NCBI RefSeq assembly: GCF_020091585.1
Contig: NZ_CP083582.1
Span: 930,001 to 994,000 of the forward strand
Origin: Kovacikia minuta CCNUW1
GTDB lineage: Bacteria > Cyanobacteriota > Cyanobacteriia > Leptolyngbyales > Leptolyngbyaceae
Length of the DNA stretch: 64,000 nt
Direction of reading: 5' to 3'
Part shown: piece by piece, positions 1-9,466 of the stretch
How the letters are laid out: every line of letters starts with the position of its first letter
Position numbering within the stretch: position 1 is the stretch's first letter
Program-made: the position numbers and the translations under genes
Notes under the pieces: generated by a model
Database searches by the model: none
What the model was told of the DNA's origin: nothing
What the model saw: the letters and a program-made list of their open reading frames with translations, nothing else

Positions 1-1314
1 GAGAATTTTTCCGTAAAACGACCTTAGATATTTTGGGTTACAGTGCCCGTCGCATTCCTGAGATTGCAGATAACCCTGCCGCGATCGATCGGGCAATGCG
101 ATGGGGATTTGGTTGGGAATTGGGACCCTTTGAACTATGGGATTTGCTGGGATTTAAGACGGTTCTGGCGGATATGAAAGCCGCCCACATCCCAGTACCA
201 GAATGGGTAGAAACCGTGCACCAGAATGGTGAAATGGGTTTCTACTCAGGAAACGGTAGGGGCAACCATAGGGCTGAAACGCCCTTTGCCCCTACTGTAG
301 GTGAAATTGATCTGGCTGTTGCTCAAAGCTGAGCCGCAATACCCCATCTGGCAGAACTCCGAAGCAGCACTCCTCAATTTGGGCGATGGTGTGGTTTTGT
401 ATGAGTTTCGCTCTAAGGGGAATACCCTCAGCCTGAAGGTGGTCGAGGGCTTTGCAAGGGTGCTGGATTTGTTGGAAACCCAAAACTTTAAGGGAATGGT
501 GATTGGCAATAGCAGTGCCCATTTTTCGGGTGGGGCAAACCTGGCTGAAATGGGAATGATGGCGCAGACGGGTGATTTCAATGCAATTACCAATTTAATC
601 ATTCAGTTTCAATCCCTGTTGCAGCGCATTCACTACTTCCCTAAACCGATCGTGGCTGCGGTTCAGGGACGGGCACTGGGGGGTGGATGTGAGTTAGTTA
701 TGGCCTGTCCAAATGTGGTTGCTGCCGCAGAAACCTATATTGGTCTGGTGGAGCTGGGCGTCGGGTTGATTCCTGGTGCTGGCGGCATCATGCGCATGGT
801 GAAACGGGTGGCTGAGCGATCGATGACCGAAACTCCCAACCTGATTCAGCCATTCCTGAGAACTACGTTTGAAACCATTGCTACCGCAAAAGTATCCAGT
901 AGTGCCTATGAAGCCAGGGATCTGGGCTTCCTTCCACCCACGGCGCGGATCATCATGGATGGTGATCATCGGTTAGCCGTTGCTAAAGCGGAAGTGCTGC
1001 ATCTCGATCGCATCGGCTACATTCCACCTCCCGTCGGCAGTGCGGTCATGGTGCTGGGCCGTCCCGCCAGAGCCATGCTGGAACACGCCGCTTATATTTT
1101 TCAACAAGGCGGTTATGCCAGTGACTACGATCGCTACCTTGCAGGTCGTCTGGCATACGTGATGACCGGCGGCGAATTAACCGCGCCTTCCCTGGTTCAT
1201 GAAGAATATCTGCTGCAACTGGAACGGGAATCATTTATTCCCCTCCTGAGCCAACCCAAAACCCAAGAGCGGATTGCTCACATGCTCAAGATGAAGAAGC
1301 CGCTGCGGAATTGA
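1..1314 (+). pseudogene. 3-hydroxyacyl-CoA dehydrogenase/enoyl-CoA hydratase (FadN-type), 5'-truncated by window, frameshifted
   Basis: Bifunctional beta-oxidation enzyme: hydration of enoyl-CoA and oxidation of 3-hydroxyacyl-CoA. The window opens inside the dehydrogenase part, in frame from base 3 (FFRKTTLDILGYSARRIPEI, then WGFGWELGPFELWD, the second C-terminal 3HCDH repeat). The hydratase/crotonase part follows (SAHFSGGANL, ALGGGCELVMAC, GLVELGVGLIPGAGG). This order, dehydrogenase first, is that of Bacillus FadN, not E. coli FadB. The upstream frame stops at 332 in AVAQS, while the downstream frame continues LKAEPQYP from 322; removing one base near 321 joins them as AVLKAEP. A 40-bp palindrome (256-295) sits just before, in the linker between the two domains. 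It is followed by a thiolase and a FadE gene in the same direction. It may be a true pseudogene or a sequence error. Confidence 0.85.
256..295. repeat. Hairpin-forming palindrome inserted in the fadN linker
   Basis: The arms GTAGGGGCAA and TTGCCCCTAC enclose a second pair GGGC/GCCC. It reads through without a stop in the upstream frame. Cyanobacterial genomes carry many dispersed hairpins of this type; a relative with GTAGGG / CCCCTAC ends lies near 25701-25780. Confidence 0.7.
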
Positions 1315-1476
1315 GGAGGGATGGGGGATGGGGGATGAGAGTGATGAGTTTTAAGTTTTGAGTTTTGAGTTAGGTAATGGGTGTTGGTAATGGGTAATTG
1401 ATGCGCCTCCCTTCGTCCGCTCCATCTTCCCTACCACCTACCACCTGCTACCTACCACCTATCTGGAGAAACTAAG

Positions 1477-2658
1477 ATGAAAAACGCCTACATCGTTAGC
1501 AGTGTTCGAACAGCGGTTGGCAAAGCCCCACGGGGGACGCTTCGTAATATGCGTCCCGATGATACGGGTGCGATCGTGGTCAAGGCGGCGATCGACCGGG
1601 TAAAAGGGCTAGAGCCGGATCAAATTGATGACATCATTATGGGTTGTGCCTTCCCGGAAGCGGAACAGGGCTTTAACGTGGGACGGGTGATTGCTCAACG
1701 GGCAGGGCTGCCGGATACGGTAGCGGGTTGCACCGTCAACCGCTTCTGTGCGTCTGGACTTCAGACGATCGCCATGGCAACCCAGGCAATTATGACTGGA
1801 CAGGCGGAGGTGATCGTGGCGGGAGGAGCGGAATCCATGAGTTTGATTCCGATGGGAGGGCATGTGCTGTCTCCCAATCCAGACCTGATTGCAGAAACAC
1901 CCAAAGCCTACTGCACGATGGGGTTGACTGCGGAAAATGTGGCGCAACAATACCAGGTTTCCCGCGAGGATCAGGATGCATTTGCGTTGCGATCTCACCA
2001 GCGGGCGCTGGCAGCGATCCAGGCGGGGCGTTTTGAGGCGGAAATTGTCCCGATTACGGTACGCGAAACACTCTACATTGATGGCAAGCCCCAGACATCG
2101 GAAATGGTCTTTCGGGTAGATGAGGGGCCTCGTGCGGATACCAGCCTGGAAGCGCTGGCAAAACTATCTGCTGCGTTTCGGATTGGGGGGTCTGTCACCG
2201 CGGGCAACTCTTCCCAAACCTCGGATGGTGCAGCGGCAACGATCGTCATGGGTGAACGAATGGTCAATGAATTGGGGGTGCAACCCATGGGGCGGTTGTT
2301 GGGCTATGCCGTGGCTGGAGTCCCTCCCGAAATCATGGGAATTGGTCCTGTCGCAGCGATTCCTAAGGTGCTTCAGCAGGTGGGCTTGAAGCTGGAAGAT
2401 ATTGGGTTGATTGAACTGAATGAAGCGTTTGCTGCCCAATCTCTGGCAGTGATTCGCAAGCTGGAGTTGAATCAGGACATTGTGAATGTGAACGGAGGGG
2501 CGATCGCCCTGGGCCATCCATTGGGGATGACGGGTGCAAAACTCGTTGCGACAATTCTGCATGAAATGAAGCGGCGCGGGATTCGCTATGGATTAGTGAC
2601 GATGTGTGTGGGAGGGGGAATGGGTGCTGCGGGGGTGGTTGAAAATTTGATGCTTTAG
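1477..2658 (+). CDS. fadA: Acetyl-CoA acyltransferase (3-ketoacyl-CoA thiolase)
   Basis: Performs the thiolytic cleavage of 3-ketoacyl-CoA to acetyl-CoA and a shortened acyl-CoA, the last step of beta-oxidation. The 393-residue length is normal for thiolases. The nucleophile is Cys91 in [10 protein letters not shown]. The C-terminal catalytic motifs are GHPLGMTG (His about 347) and [10 protein letters not shown] (Cys about 377); NEAFAAQ and [11 protein letters not shown] are also present. ATG 1477 is preceded by GGAG about 9 bases upstream. It lies 162 bp after the FadN-type gene and about 330 bp before fadE, which supports a degradative thiolase rather than a PHB biosynthetic one (PhaA), although the family alone cannot exclude that. 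Confidence 0.93.
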   Translation: MKNAYIVSSVRTAVGKAPRGTLRNMRPDDTGAIVVKAAIDRVKGLEPDQIDDIIMGCAFPEAEQGFNVGRVIAQRAGLPDTVAGCTVNRFCASGLQTIAMATQAIMTGQAEVIVAGGAESMSLIPMGGHVLSPNPDLIAETPKAYCTMGLTAENVAQQYQVSREDQDAFALRSHQRALAAIQAGRFEAEIVPITVRETLYIDGKPQTSEMVFRVDEGPRADTSLEALAKLSAAFRIGGSVTAGNSSQTSDGAAATIVMGERMVNELGVQPMGRLLGYAVAGVPPEIMGIGPVAAIPKVLQQVGLKLEDIGLIELNEAFAAQSLAVIRKLELNQDIVNVNGGAIALGHPLGMTGAKLVATILHEMKRRGIRYGLVTMCVGGGMGAAGVVENLML

Positions 2659-2987
2659 GTAGTGCTCAACGGTTCTCGCGAGAACCAGTGCTTGGGGGGC
2701 AGCCCCCCAAACCCCCCGAACTTGGAGGACGGGTGCGTCCCCCAAACCCCCTCCACAAGGTTCGTGACAATCGCAGTTTAAGTCTGGGATTCAACCATTC
2801 TGGTGCAAAGTTTATACGTTTGCACTTTTGTGAATCAACCCAATTCTCGCCACATGCAGTTAATCTCTTTCGGGGGGTGTGGGGGAGTTAGGACCCCACA
2901 AAGCGGGGGTCCGGGGGGAAGTCCCCCGGCATTGATTCACAACGAAGCCAACCAACAATTACTACATCACATGCTTGGATAACAGCT
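2659..2987. repeat. Intergenic stretch of GC-rich palindromic repeats between fadA and fadE
   Basis: No gene is seen. It contains a short palindrome TTCTCGCGAGAA near 2673, a hairpin GGGGGGCAGCCCCCC near 2695, a C-rich block to about 2752, and a second palindromic block about 2873-2930 with GGACCCC / GGGGTCC-type arms. These look like dispersed cyanobacterial repeats and may also act in transcript stability. Confidence 0.6.
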
Positions 2988-5438
2988 ATGATTTCCCTTC
3001 CCTTCACGATCGCCCTTCCCCTCCTCCTCCTCTTCCTTCTGGTCCTCGGCTACCTCGGTGTCTCCCTCTGGGCCTGGTCCCTCTACCTTGCAGCCCTTCT
3101 CCTGCTATTCCCTATCCCCCTTTGGGGATGGCTCCTCTTTGGGCTAGTCACCCTCTCCCTCAACCTTCCCCCGCTCCGTCAACAACTCATTTCTAAACCC
3201 TTACTCAAAGGACTCAAAGCCCTCAAAGTCCTCCCCACCATCTCTGACACCGAACGCGCCGCGATCGAAGCTGGCACCGTTTGGGTAGAAGGCGAATTTT
3301 TCACGGGTGCCCCCAACTTCGATCGCCTCAACCGGGAACCCTACCCCCACCTCACCCCCGAAATTCAGGCATTCCTCGACGGCCCCGTTGAGCAAGTATG
3401 CCGCATGGCAACCGATTGGGAAATCTATCGCCGCAAAGATATGCCCCTGGAAGTTTGGGACTACCTGAAACAGGAACGCTTTTTTGGCATGATGATTCCC
3501 AAAGAGTATGGCGGACTGGGATTTTCTAACCTGGCATACAGCAGCGTCATGGTGAAGCTGGCATCCCGCTCTTTCACCCATACGGCAACGGTTGGCGTTA
3601 CCAATTCCCTCGGCCCTGCTAAACTCCTGCTGAACTATGGGACGCAGGCACAAAAAGATTACTACCTACCCCGTTTGGCAACTGGAGCAGAAATTCCCTG
3701 TTTCGCCCTGACTGAACCCCTTGCCGGATCGGATGCTGCCAGCCTCACTTCAGAAGCGCTGGTGTTTAGGGGGGAAGATGGCAAGCTGTATCTGCGGCTA
3801 AACTTCCGCAAACGGTATATTACGCTGGGCGCGATCGCTACCCTGATTGGTCTTGCTTTCAGACTGCGTGACCCAGAAAATCTTTTGGGCAAAGGCGAAA
3901 ATGTCGGCATTACCTGTGCCCTGATTCCCGCCGATACCCCTGGGATGATGCTGGGAAAACGCCACGATCCAATGGGTGTGCCGTTCTATAACTCGCCTGT
4001 AGAAGGTCGCGATGTAGTCGTCTCCACCGATCAAATTATCGGTGGCGTAGAACAGGCAGGACAGGGCTGGAAGATGTTGATGCAAACCCTGGCTGCGGGT
4101 CGGGGCATTAGTTTTCCGGCAACCTGTACGGGCGTTGCCAAACTGGTTACCCGTGTGACTGGAGCGCATGCAGTGGTGCGGCGTCAGTTTGGACTTTCGA
4201 TCGGACGGTTTGAAGGCATCGAAGAACCCCTTGCCCGCATTGGTGGCTTAACCTATCTCATGGAAGCGGCGCGCACCTACACCTGTGGTGCGGTTGATCA
4301 GGGCGAAAAGCCCTCCGTCGTTTCGGCGATCGCCAAGTACCACTTCACCGAACTTGCCCGTCTACTGGTCAACGATGGCATGGATATCCTCGGTGGCTCC
4401 GGCATCTGCCGGGGACCGAGAAACCTGCTGGCAAACATTTACACCGCTCTCCCGATCACCATTACCGTCGAAGGAGCCAACATCCTCACCCGCACGCTGA
4501 TGATCTTCGGGCAGGGAGCGATTCGCTGCCATCCCTATGTCTATCAGGAAATTGAAGCGATTCAGCAGAATAATGCGATCGCCTTCGATCGTGCCCTCTG
4601 GCACCACCTCGGTTTAACGGTACGCAATGGATTTCGGGCAACCTTACTCAGCCTATCGCGGGGCCTACTCGCCCGTTCCCCCGTATCCGGTTCCACTGCC
4701 CGCTATTACCGCAAACTGTCCTGGGCGTCAGCAACCTTTGCCTTCTTAACGGACCTTGCCCTCTTTACCTTTGGGGGCACCCTCAAACGGCAGGAGAAGC
4801 TAACGGGACGCTTTGCCGATGTCCTATCCTGGATGTACCTGGGCACCGCAACCCTGCGTCGATTTGAGGCGGAAGGGTGCAAATCCGAAGACTTACCCCT
4901 GGTGGATTGGGCAATGCAGTATGCGTTTGCCCAAATTCAGCAGGGAGTTGAGGAGATTCTTGCAAATCTACCCATCCCCGTTCTGGGAAGTATTCTGCGT
5001 GGGCCTATGTTGGCGTGGTGGCGACTGAATCCGATCGGCACGTTACCCGCTGATGCGTTGGGAAGTCAAGTTGCTCAACGACTGCAAACGCCAGGAAGTG
5101 ACCGCGATCGCCTGACGGCAAACATTTATATCCCCAACCATCCCGATGAAGCCCTCGGTCGCTTAGAACAGGCATTCCGGCTCTCGTCTGAGGCAGAGGC
5201 AATCTTCAAAACCATCAAAGCGGCCAGTCAGTCTGGACAACTACCCCAGGCAAAACCCGAACAACTGATTGATGCCGCGATCGCTGCCAATGTCATTACC
5301 GAAGCAGACGCCCACCTGATTCGTGAAGCGACGGCAGCCCGCAATGATGCCGTTCAGGTCGATTCATTTACCTTGGAGGAATACCAACAAGGGAGCCCGG
5401 CGATCTCAGTGGTAGCGCGATCGCCTGTGAAAATATGA
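2988..5438 (+). CDS. fadE: Membrane-anchored acyl-CoA dehydrogenase, FadE type
   Basis: FAD enzyme making the first oxidation step of fatty-acid beta-oxidation, acyl-CoA to trans-2-enoyl-CoA. Its 816 residues match the long E. coli FadE class (about 814), not the usual 380-residue ACADs. The N-terminus has two to three hydrophobic helices (residues about 5-70), then the ACAD N-terminal domain (FFGMMIPKEYGGLGFS), the middle beta domain (CFALTEPLAGSDAASL, WKMLMQTLAAGRGISFPA) and the C-terminal helical domain (GGSGICRGPRNLLANIY, ITVEGANILTRTLMIFGQG), followed by the DUF1974-type tail typical of FadE. It lies downstream of the FadN and thiolase genes, completing the core cycle except for an acyl-CoA ligase, which is not in the window. 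Confidence 0.93.
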   Translation: MISLPFTIALPLLLLFLLVLGYLGVSLWAWSLYLAALLLLFPIPLWGWLLFGLVTLSLNLPPLRQQLISKPLLKGLKALKVLPTISDTERAAIEAGTVWVEGEFFTGAPNFDRLNREPYPHLTPEIQAFLDGPVEQVCRMATDWEIYRRKDMPLEVWDYLKQERFFGMMIPKEYGGLGFSNLAYSSVMVKLASRSFTHTATVGVTNSLGPAKLLLNYGTQAQKDYYLPRLATGAEIPCFALTEPLAGSDAASLTSEALVFRGEDGKLYLRLNFRKRYITLGAIATLIGLAFRLRDPENLLGKGENVGITCALIPADTPGMMLGKRHDPMGVPFYNSPVEGRDVVVSTDQIIGGVEQAGQGWKMLMQTLAAGRGISFPATCTGVAKLVTRVTGAHAVVRRQFGLSIGRFEGIEEPLARIGGLTYLMEAARTYTCGAVDQGEKPSVVSAIAKYHFTELARLLVNDGMDILGGSGICRGPRNLLANIYTALPITITVEGANILTRTLMIFGQGAIRCHPYVYQEIEAIQQNNAIAFDRALWHHLGLTVRNGFRATLLSLSRGLLARSPVSGSTARYYRKLSWASATFAFLTDLALFTFGGTLKRQEKLTGRFADVLSWMYLGTATLRRFEAEGCKSEDLPLVDWAMQYAFAQIQQGVEEILANLPIPVLGSILRGPMLAWWRLNPIGTLPADALGSQVAQRLQTPGSDRDRLTANIYIPNHPDEALGRLEQAFRLSSEAEAIFKTIKAASQSGQLPQAKPEQLIDAAIAANVITEADAHLIREATAARNDAVQVDSFTLEEYQQGSPAISVVARSPVKI

Positions 5439-5534
5439 GAGGCAAAAGTCCCAAGCTATCTGTCATCAAAGTTCCGATGAATTCTGGTGCTGGGTAGAAT
5501 TAGACTTTGAGTGACCAGTCTTCAAGATCTCGAT

Positions 5535-6515
5535 ATGGGCTTCAAAAATTGGCTCCGACTTTCCTGGCATAAAGCACTTTTGCTTACCTTACTCACATCA
5601 GGATTTGCTGTCAATGGAATTGCCTGGATGCAAGCTTATTCTATGACTCATTATGTTGCAGGCGGAGAACGTACTACTCGACCAGAAAAATTATCTTTAG
5701 CTGAAAAAGTGGGAGTTGTGTTGACAGGTGTGCGGCTCCCTCGACCTGCTAATCATCAAACGCCTGAACAGATTGGGTTAGGTTACGAAACCATTCAAAT
5801 TGAGATTTCTAACGAGGAGAAATTAGAAGCCTGGTTTGTACCTGTAGCATCCACTCGTGGCATTGTTCTGCTTTTCCCTCCTTATGGTGGCAGCAAGCAA
5901 ACGCTGCTGGCTCCAGGCAAAATTTTGCATGATTTGGGATATGAGTTGCTGTTAGTGGACTTTCGGGGTGTAGGCGGGTCGAGTGGCAGCGATACAACCC
6001 TGGGTGTGCGGGAAGCGAAGGATGTAGCGCGAGCAGTTGCCTATACCCAACAACGATGGTCAGGTCGTCCGATCGTCTTATATGGTGCATCAATGGGGGC
6101 AGCAGCAGTAATGCGGGCGATCGCCGATGAAGGAGTTTCCCCCACAGCAATCATTTTGGAAAGCCCGTTCGATCGTCTGCTGAATACAGTTCGTCACCGC
6201 TTTGATGCAATGAGGCTTCCCTCTTTCCCTGCGGCAGAACTCATTGTCTGGTGGGGCGGTTGGCAGCAAGGAATCAATGGTTTCGCTCACAATCCAGTTG
6301 AGTCTGCAAAAGAGATAGAGTGCCCGACTTTGCTGATCTATGGGGAAGATGACAAACGGGTAACACTTCAAGAGGTGAAATCAATTTTCGATCATCTCCC
6401 TGGTCAAAAGCAGTTCGCCGTTTTTTCAGGCATTGGTCACGGATCTCTGGCTATAGATAATCCTGTGAAATGGAAACAGCAAGTGCAAAACTTTCTACAA
6501 ATAAAGGAGTTGTAA
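5535..6515 (+). CDS. Alpha/beta hydrolase with N-terminal membrane anchor
   Basis: Serine hydrolase of the BEM46/FrsA-like group; substrate unknown. A hydrophobic signal anchor (residues about 10-35, ALLLTLLTSGFAVNG) suggests a membrane or exported protein. The nucleophile elbow is GASMG (LYGASMGAAAVM), the acid is likely in GEDDKRVT and the histidine in GIGHGSLA. About 326 residues from ATG 5535; an in-frame GTG at 5511 would add eight residues. It stands 96 bp after fadE with no clear operon link. A broken paralogue of the same family lies on the other strand at 10084-10395. Confidence 0.8.
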   Translation: MGFKNWLRLSWHKALLLTLLTSGFAVNGIAWMQAYSMTHYVAGGERTTRPEKLSLAEKVGVVLTGVRLPRPANHQTPEQIGLGYETIQIEISNEEKLEAWFVPVASTRGIVLLFPPYGGSKQTLLAPGKILHDLGYELLLVDFRGVGGSSGSDTTLGVREAKDVARAVAYTQQRWSGRPIVLYGASMGAAAVMRAIADEGVSPTAIILESPFDRLLNTVRHRFDAMRLPSFPAAELIVWWGGWQQGINGFAHNPVESAKEIECPTLLIYGEDDKRVTLQEVKSIFDHLPGQKQFAVFSGIGHGSLAIDNPVKWKQQVQNFLQIKEL

Positions 6516-6533
6516 AGATCGACGAATGTGCTC

Positions 6534-7262
6534 TTACAAGCTCGATCTCAATTCCCGTAAAGCAACTCCCGTACCCCGTTCTGCCGCAGTTTGCAAGCAT
6601 CGAACCGTTAGGGTTTGCAAATCGATACTGGGGAAAAACTGGCTGGTTTCCTGGAGGGTGTAACTGCCATTTTCTAGAACGCCGGTACAGAAACCGGGTT
6701 TCTTCTCTGAGATGCTCAAGTTTTGTTGAATATCCTCACCAGAAACCCGGTTTCTCGAAATACTGTACCGATGCTCTAGCCAATGGATCAGCAATCGATT
6801 GTTTTTGAACAGCCACATCTCTGGTACCTGATAGGGAAGGTACTCTTCAGCAGCGGAGTAAGTGGTGACATCAATTTCAATCACTAAATCAGGAGGCGGA
6901 TCGGTCTGCCAATTGATTTGGTCTTTGCCCACCGCTGCCTGCCAGTTATCGATATAAAAGCAATAATCGGGTTCAATTCCCCTGGATTCAGGCATATCCA
7001 TCGTAATCGGCGTAAAAGCCTCGTAATTACGATTTTGGCTATCCAGCAGGGCTTCTACGATGTCCGCCAGAATATTGGCTTCACGACCGTGGCGCGGCAT
7101 GGGACTCATCAGCAAAATTTCTCCATCGCGGTATTTGATTCGAGAGATGGAGCCATCACCTCGGCTATCACGCAGCGTGCAGTAATCCTGCCAGGTTCCG
7201 GGCATTCGCACGACTGTATCCGGTGGCAGTTGAATTTTATCTGAGGAAATGACTGCGTACAC
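6534..7262 (-). CDS. Uma2 family (DUF820) putative restriction-endonuclease-fold protein with inserted repeat
   Basis: Uma2 proteins have a PD-(D/E)xK nuclease-like fold and are strongly expanded in cyanobacteria; their role is unknown. Key motifs are RHGREANILADIVEALL, GIEPDYCFYI and PDLVIEIDVT, with EYLPYQVPEMWLF near the end of the fold. About 35 residues between HWLE and VLENGSYTL (starting HRYSISRNRVSGE) are encoded by a 106-bp palindromic repeat (6674-6779) also found elsewhere in the window. It is inserted in frame and duplicates the Leu-Glu at the junction. Without it the protein would be about 207 residues, close to the usual size. Divergent from the next gene. Confidence 0.85.
   Translation of the reverse strand: MYAVISSDKIQLPPDTVVRMPGTWQDYCTLRDSRGDGSISRIKYRDGEILLMSPMPRHGREANILADIVEALLDSQNRNYEAFTPITMDMPESRGIEPDYCFYIDNWQAAVGKDQINWQTDPPPDLVIEIDVTTYSAAEEYLPYQVPEMWLFKNNRLLIHWLEHRYSISRNRVSGEDIQQNLSISEKKPGFCTGVLENGSYTLQETSQFFPSIDLQTLTVRCLQTAAERGTGVALRELRSSL
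6674..6779. repeat. 106-bp CTAG-ended palindromic element, copy 1 (inside the Uma2 gene)
   Basis: It begins CTAGAACGCCGGTACAG and ends CTGTACCGATGCTCTAG, an imperfect 17-bp terminal inverted repeat. Inside are a second pair, GAAACCGGGTTTCT and AGAAACCCGGTTTC. Near-identical 106-bp copies are at 32670-32775 and 37530-37635, and a terminal remnant at 10313-10329. It has no coding capacity of its own and resembles a MITE. Confidence 0.9.
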
Positions 7263-7308
7263 GGCTGTCCCTCCCGGAAGTTGGGTCTATGGTTCTATAA
7301 TTCTACCC

Positions 7309-8151
7309 ATGAGTGTCATTCGCCAATTGGGCAAACTACTAGAAACTGATGCCGACGGCTATTTGATCAACGAATGCGGTTGGGAAAAAATTCAATCCCC
7401 CTGGCTCGAGTTGGTTGATGACCTGAGAAATGCCTGCATGAATGAACTGGGCGATCGCTTGCAGAGCCTGTATCTACGTGGCTCCATTCCCCGTGGGCAG
7501 GCAATTCCAGAAGTTTCAGATCTGGACAGTGTTGCCATCGTACAGGGCAGAATTACACCTGCCTTAGAAGACCAGATCGCAGCGCTGGAGAAAATGCTGG
7601 AGCAGCAGCACCGATTCTGCAAAAAAGTGGAGATCGCCCTCCTGACTGATAGCGAAATTCAAAATCCCACATTCCATTGGCGAGCAGTGATTCAAACCCA
7701 AAGCCTCTGCATTCAGGGATATGATCTTCGACCCGAACTTCCCCGCTTCAAACCGGGCATTGAACTGGTCAGTCATGCCTTCGATTTAGCAGATGACATC
7801 ACAGAAGTTCAAACATTTTTGAGGGAATCATCCGCGCACCATCCCAAATTTGAACAGAGGGTGAAAGGTCAGTGTGGGTGGATCGCACGACGCATCGTTC
7901 GCACAGGGTTTGAGTTAGTTATGGAGAAAGAAGGCAGCTTCACCCGTGACCTGTATCCTTGCTATAAATGCTTCTCGCGCCACTTCCCAGAGCAGGAACC
8001 CCAGATGCGCAAGGCCCTGGAACTGGCAATTCAGCCTTCCAGCAATCGAGGGGGATTACTGATTTTCCTGGCTACCTTTGGACAATGGTTAGTTGCAGAA
8101 GTTGATCGCACCTTTGGTGAAAGGCCGCGGGCAGAAAGAAGGGTGAGGTAA
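7309..8151 (+). CDS. Nucleotidyltransferase-domain protein
   Basis: It contains the pattern LYLRGSIPRGQAIPEVSDLD, the GSxxRG...DxD motif of the polymerase-beta-like nucleotidyltransferase superfamily, close to the aminoglycoside/kanamycin nucleotidyltransferase type. The rest is helical. Substrate unknown; it could be a standalone transferase or a remnant of a MNT/HEPN-like module, though no HEPN partner is adjacent. ATG 7309 gives 280 residues; an in-frame ATG at 7249 would overlap the divergent Uma2 start and is less likely. Confidence 0.65.
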   Translation: MSVIRQLGKLLETDADGYLINECGWEKIQSPWLELVDDLRNACMNELGDRLQSLYLRGSIPRGQAIPEVSDLDSVAIVQGRITPALEDQIAALEKMLEQQHRFCKKVEIALLTDSEIQNPTFHWRAVIQTQSLCIQGYDLRPELPRFKPGIELVSHAFDLADDITEVQTFLRESSAHHPKFEQRVKGQCGWIARRIVRTGFELVMEKEGSFTRDLYPCYKCFSRHFPEQEPQMRKALELAIQPSSNRGGLLIFLATFGQWLVAEVDRTFGERPRAERRVR

Positions 8152-8185
8152 GGGGGGGGAGATAAAAGAGTTCTTCTGCTTTGTT

Positions 8186-9340
8186 CTATCCTTCAACGAA
8201 CAACACGCCTTCCATCACCAGGCGCGTCAGCAGGGGTACCACATCTCCCTCAAAATCTAGATCGGGTGCCCACTCTCCCAAATCAAGAATGCTGAAGCAC
8301 TCCTGGGTAAAGATATTTTCAACCAGGCTAAGCGGAACCCCCTTCAGCGCTATCCGTTTGGAACCGATCGTAATCTGGTAAGCCTCATCTTCCAATGGCT
8401 CAATCTGCACAATCTGTGTTTTGGTGCGGAAGAACCGGGTTTCGAATCCCTGATCAAAAATGTCAACCCCCAGTTGGGCGGGTAGCGAAAAGGGCGTATC
8501 CGGGAGTTCCTGACTGGCAAAATGTTGAAGATACTTCTGAACCAGTTCCGGTTGGTGCAGAGACTGACTCAGCGATCGACGTAATTGCTCTAACCGTTGT
8601 TCGAGGGCATCTGTATCGCCATTGGCAGTAAACGGTAAATTTTGTCGCCATTCCGGTTGGTTTTGCAACTCCCCCACCAACCACTTCAGCCAATCGAGTC
8701 CTGTTTCACAATCAATTCCCACCGTTAAATGCAACGAAGGACGATCGCAGGAAATGGCATAGTGCCAATGTCCCCGTGGAATGTACAATACATCGCCTGG
8801 TTGCAGAACACATTTGAGATAGGGCGGTTCATCGGGTGGTAATTGATCCGGCGATCGACTCTCGGCCACAGGGTAGGGAATCGTCTCTGGAAAGATAAAC
8901 CATTTCTTTTCCCCATCAATTTGTAAAATCAACACATCATGGGTGTCATAGTGACAATCGAAACCCTGTTGTTCCGCAGGTGAGCAATACAAATTCACCT
9001 GTGTACAATGGCCCAGTTCATACCGCAGAGCAACCGCTAACTCGGCTACCGACGGAACCAGTTCGTGAATGTGATTGATCACAAGAGTTGCACCCTGACG
9101 CAACCGATCGTGCCAATCCTTGCGATCGTCTACTGGAAACGATTTTCCATCCAGGGAAAATCGCAAATCAGGATAGGGAATGCGGTGAAAATTAAGCAGG
9201 TGATTCAGCGCTTTCCAGGAAAAAAGATCCCGAAATTTATGTCGATGGTTAGCCGCAAGATAAACCGCCTGTTGAGTCCAGTTTTGGGCTAAAAATTGTT
9301 CAATTGGATAAGGCGCAAGTAGACGTTTGAGAGTTTCCAT
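8186..9340 (-). CDS. JmjC-type cupin protein (ribosomal oxygenase-like)
   Basis: Putative Fe(II)/2-oxoglutarate-dependent hydroxylase of the cupin_4/JmjC family, the family of E. coli RoxA (YcfD), which hydroxylates ribosomal protein L16. Metal ligands are visible as HYDTHD (HxD type; residues near 155-160) and PRGHWHYA, with IDGEKKWFIF and PGDVLYIP in between. The C-terminal half is a winged-helix-like extension as in RoxA-type proteins. 384 residues from ATG 9340; a TTG at 9367 is in frame. The target cannot be told from sequence. The small secreted repeat protein next to it, on the same strand, could be a co-transcribed partner but may be unrelated. Confidence 0.8.
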   Translation of the reverse strand: METLKRLLAPYPIEQFLAQNWTQQAVYLAANHRHKFRDLFSWKALNHLLNFHRIPYPDLRFSLDGKSFPVDDRKDWHDRLRQGATLVINHIHELVPSVAELAVALRYELGHCTQVNLYCSPAEQQGFDCHYDTHDVLILQIDGEKKWFIFPETIPYPVAESRSPDQLPPDEPPYLKCVLQPGDVLYIPRGHWHYAISCDRPSLHLTVGIDCETGLDWLKWLVGELQNQPEWRQNLPFTANGDTDALEQRLEQLRRSLSQSLHQPELVQKYLQHFASQELPDTPFSLPAQLGVDIFDQGFETRFFRTKTQIVQIEPLEDEAYQITIGSKRIALKGVPLSLVENIFTQECFSILDLGEWAPDLDFEGDVVPLLTRLVMEGVLFVEG

Positions 9341-9466
9341 ACTGAGTTTTGATAAAGCAAAGTTCAATAGGAACCTCCCCCAACATGCACCAGCCAGGGG
9401 AGATCAAGGTGATACCCCTTCCCAAATCGATGCGATCGCATTCAATGGGAAGTTCAATTCATGCCT

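Noticed and set aside
8430-8460. tRNA-like GGTTTCGAATCC near 8440
   Set aside because: It lies inside the JmjC-type coding sequence and no acceptor or anticodon stem is present.
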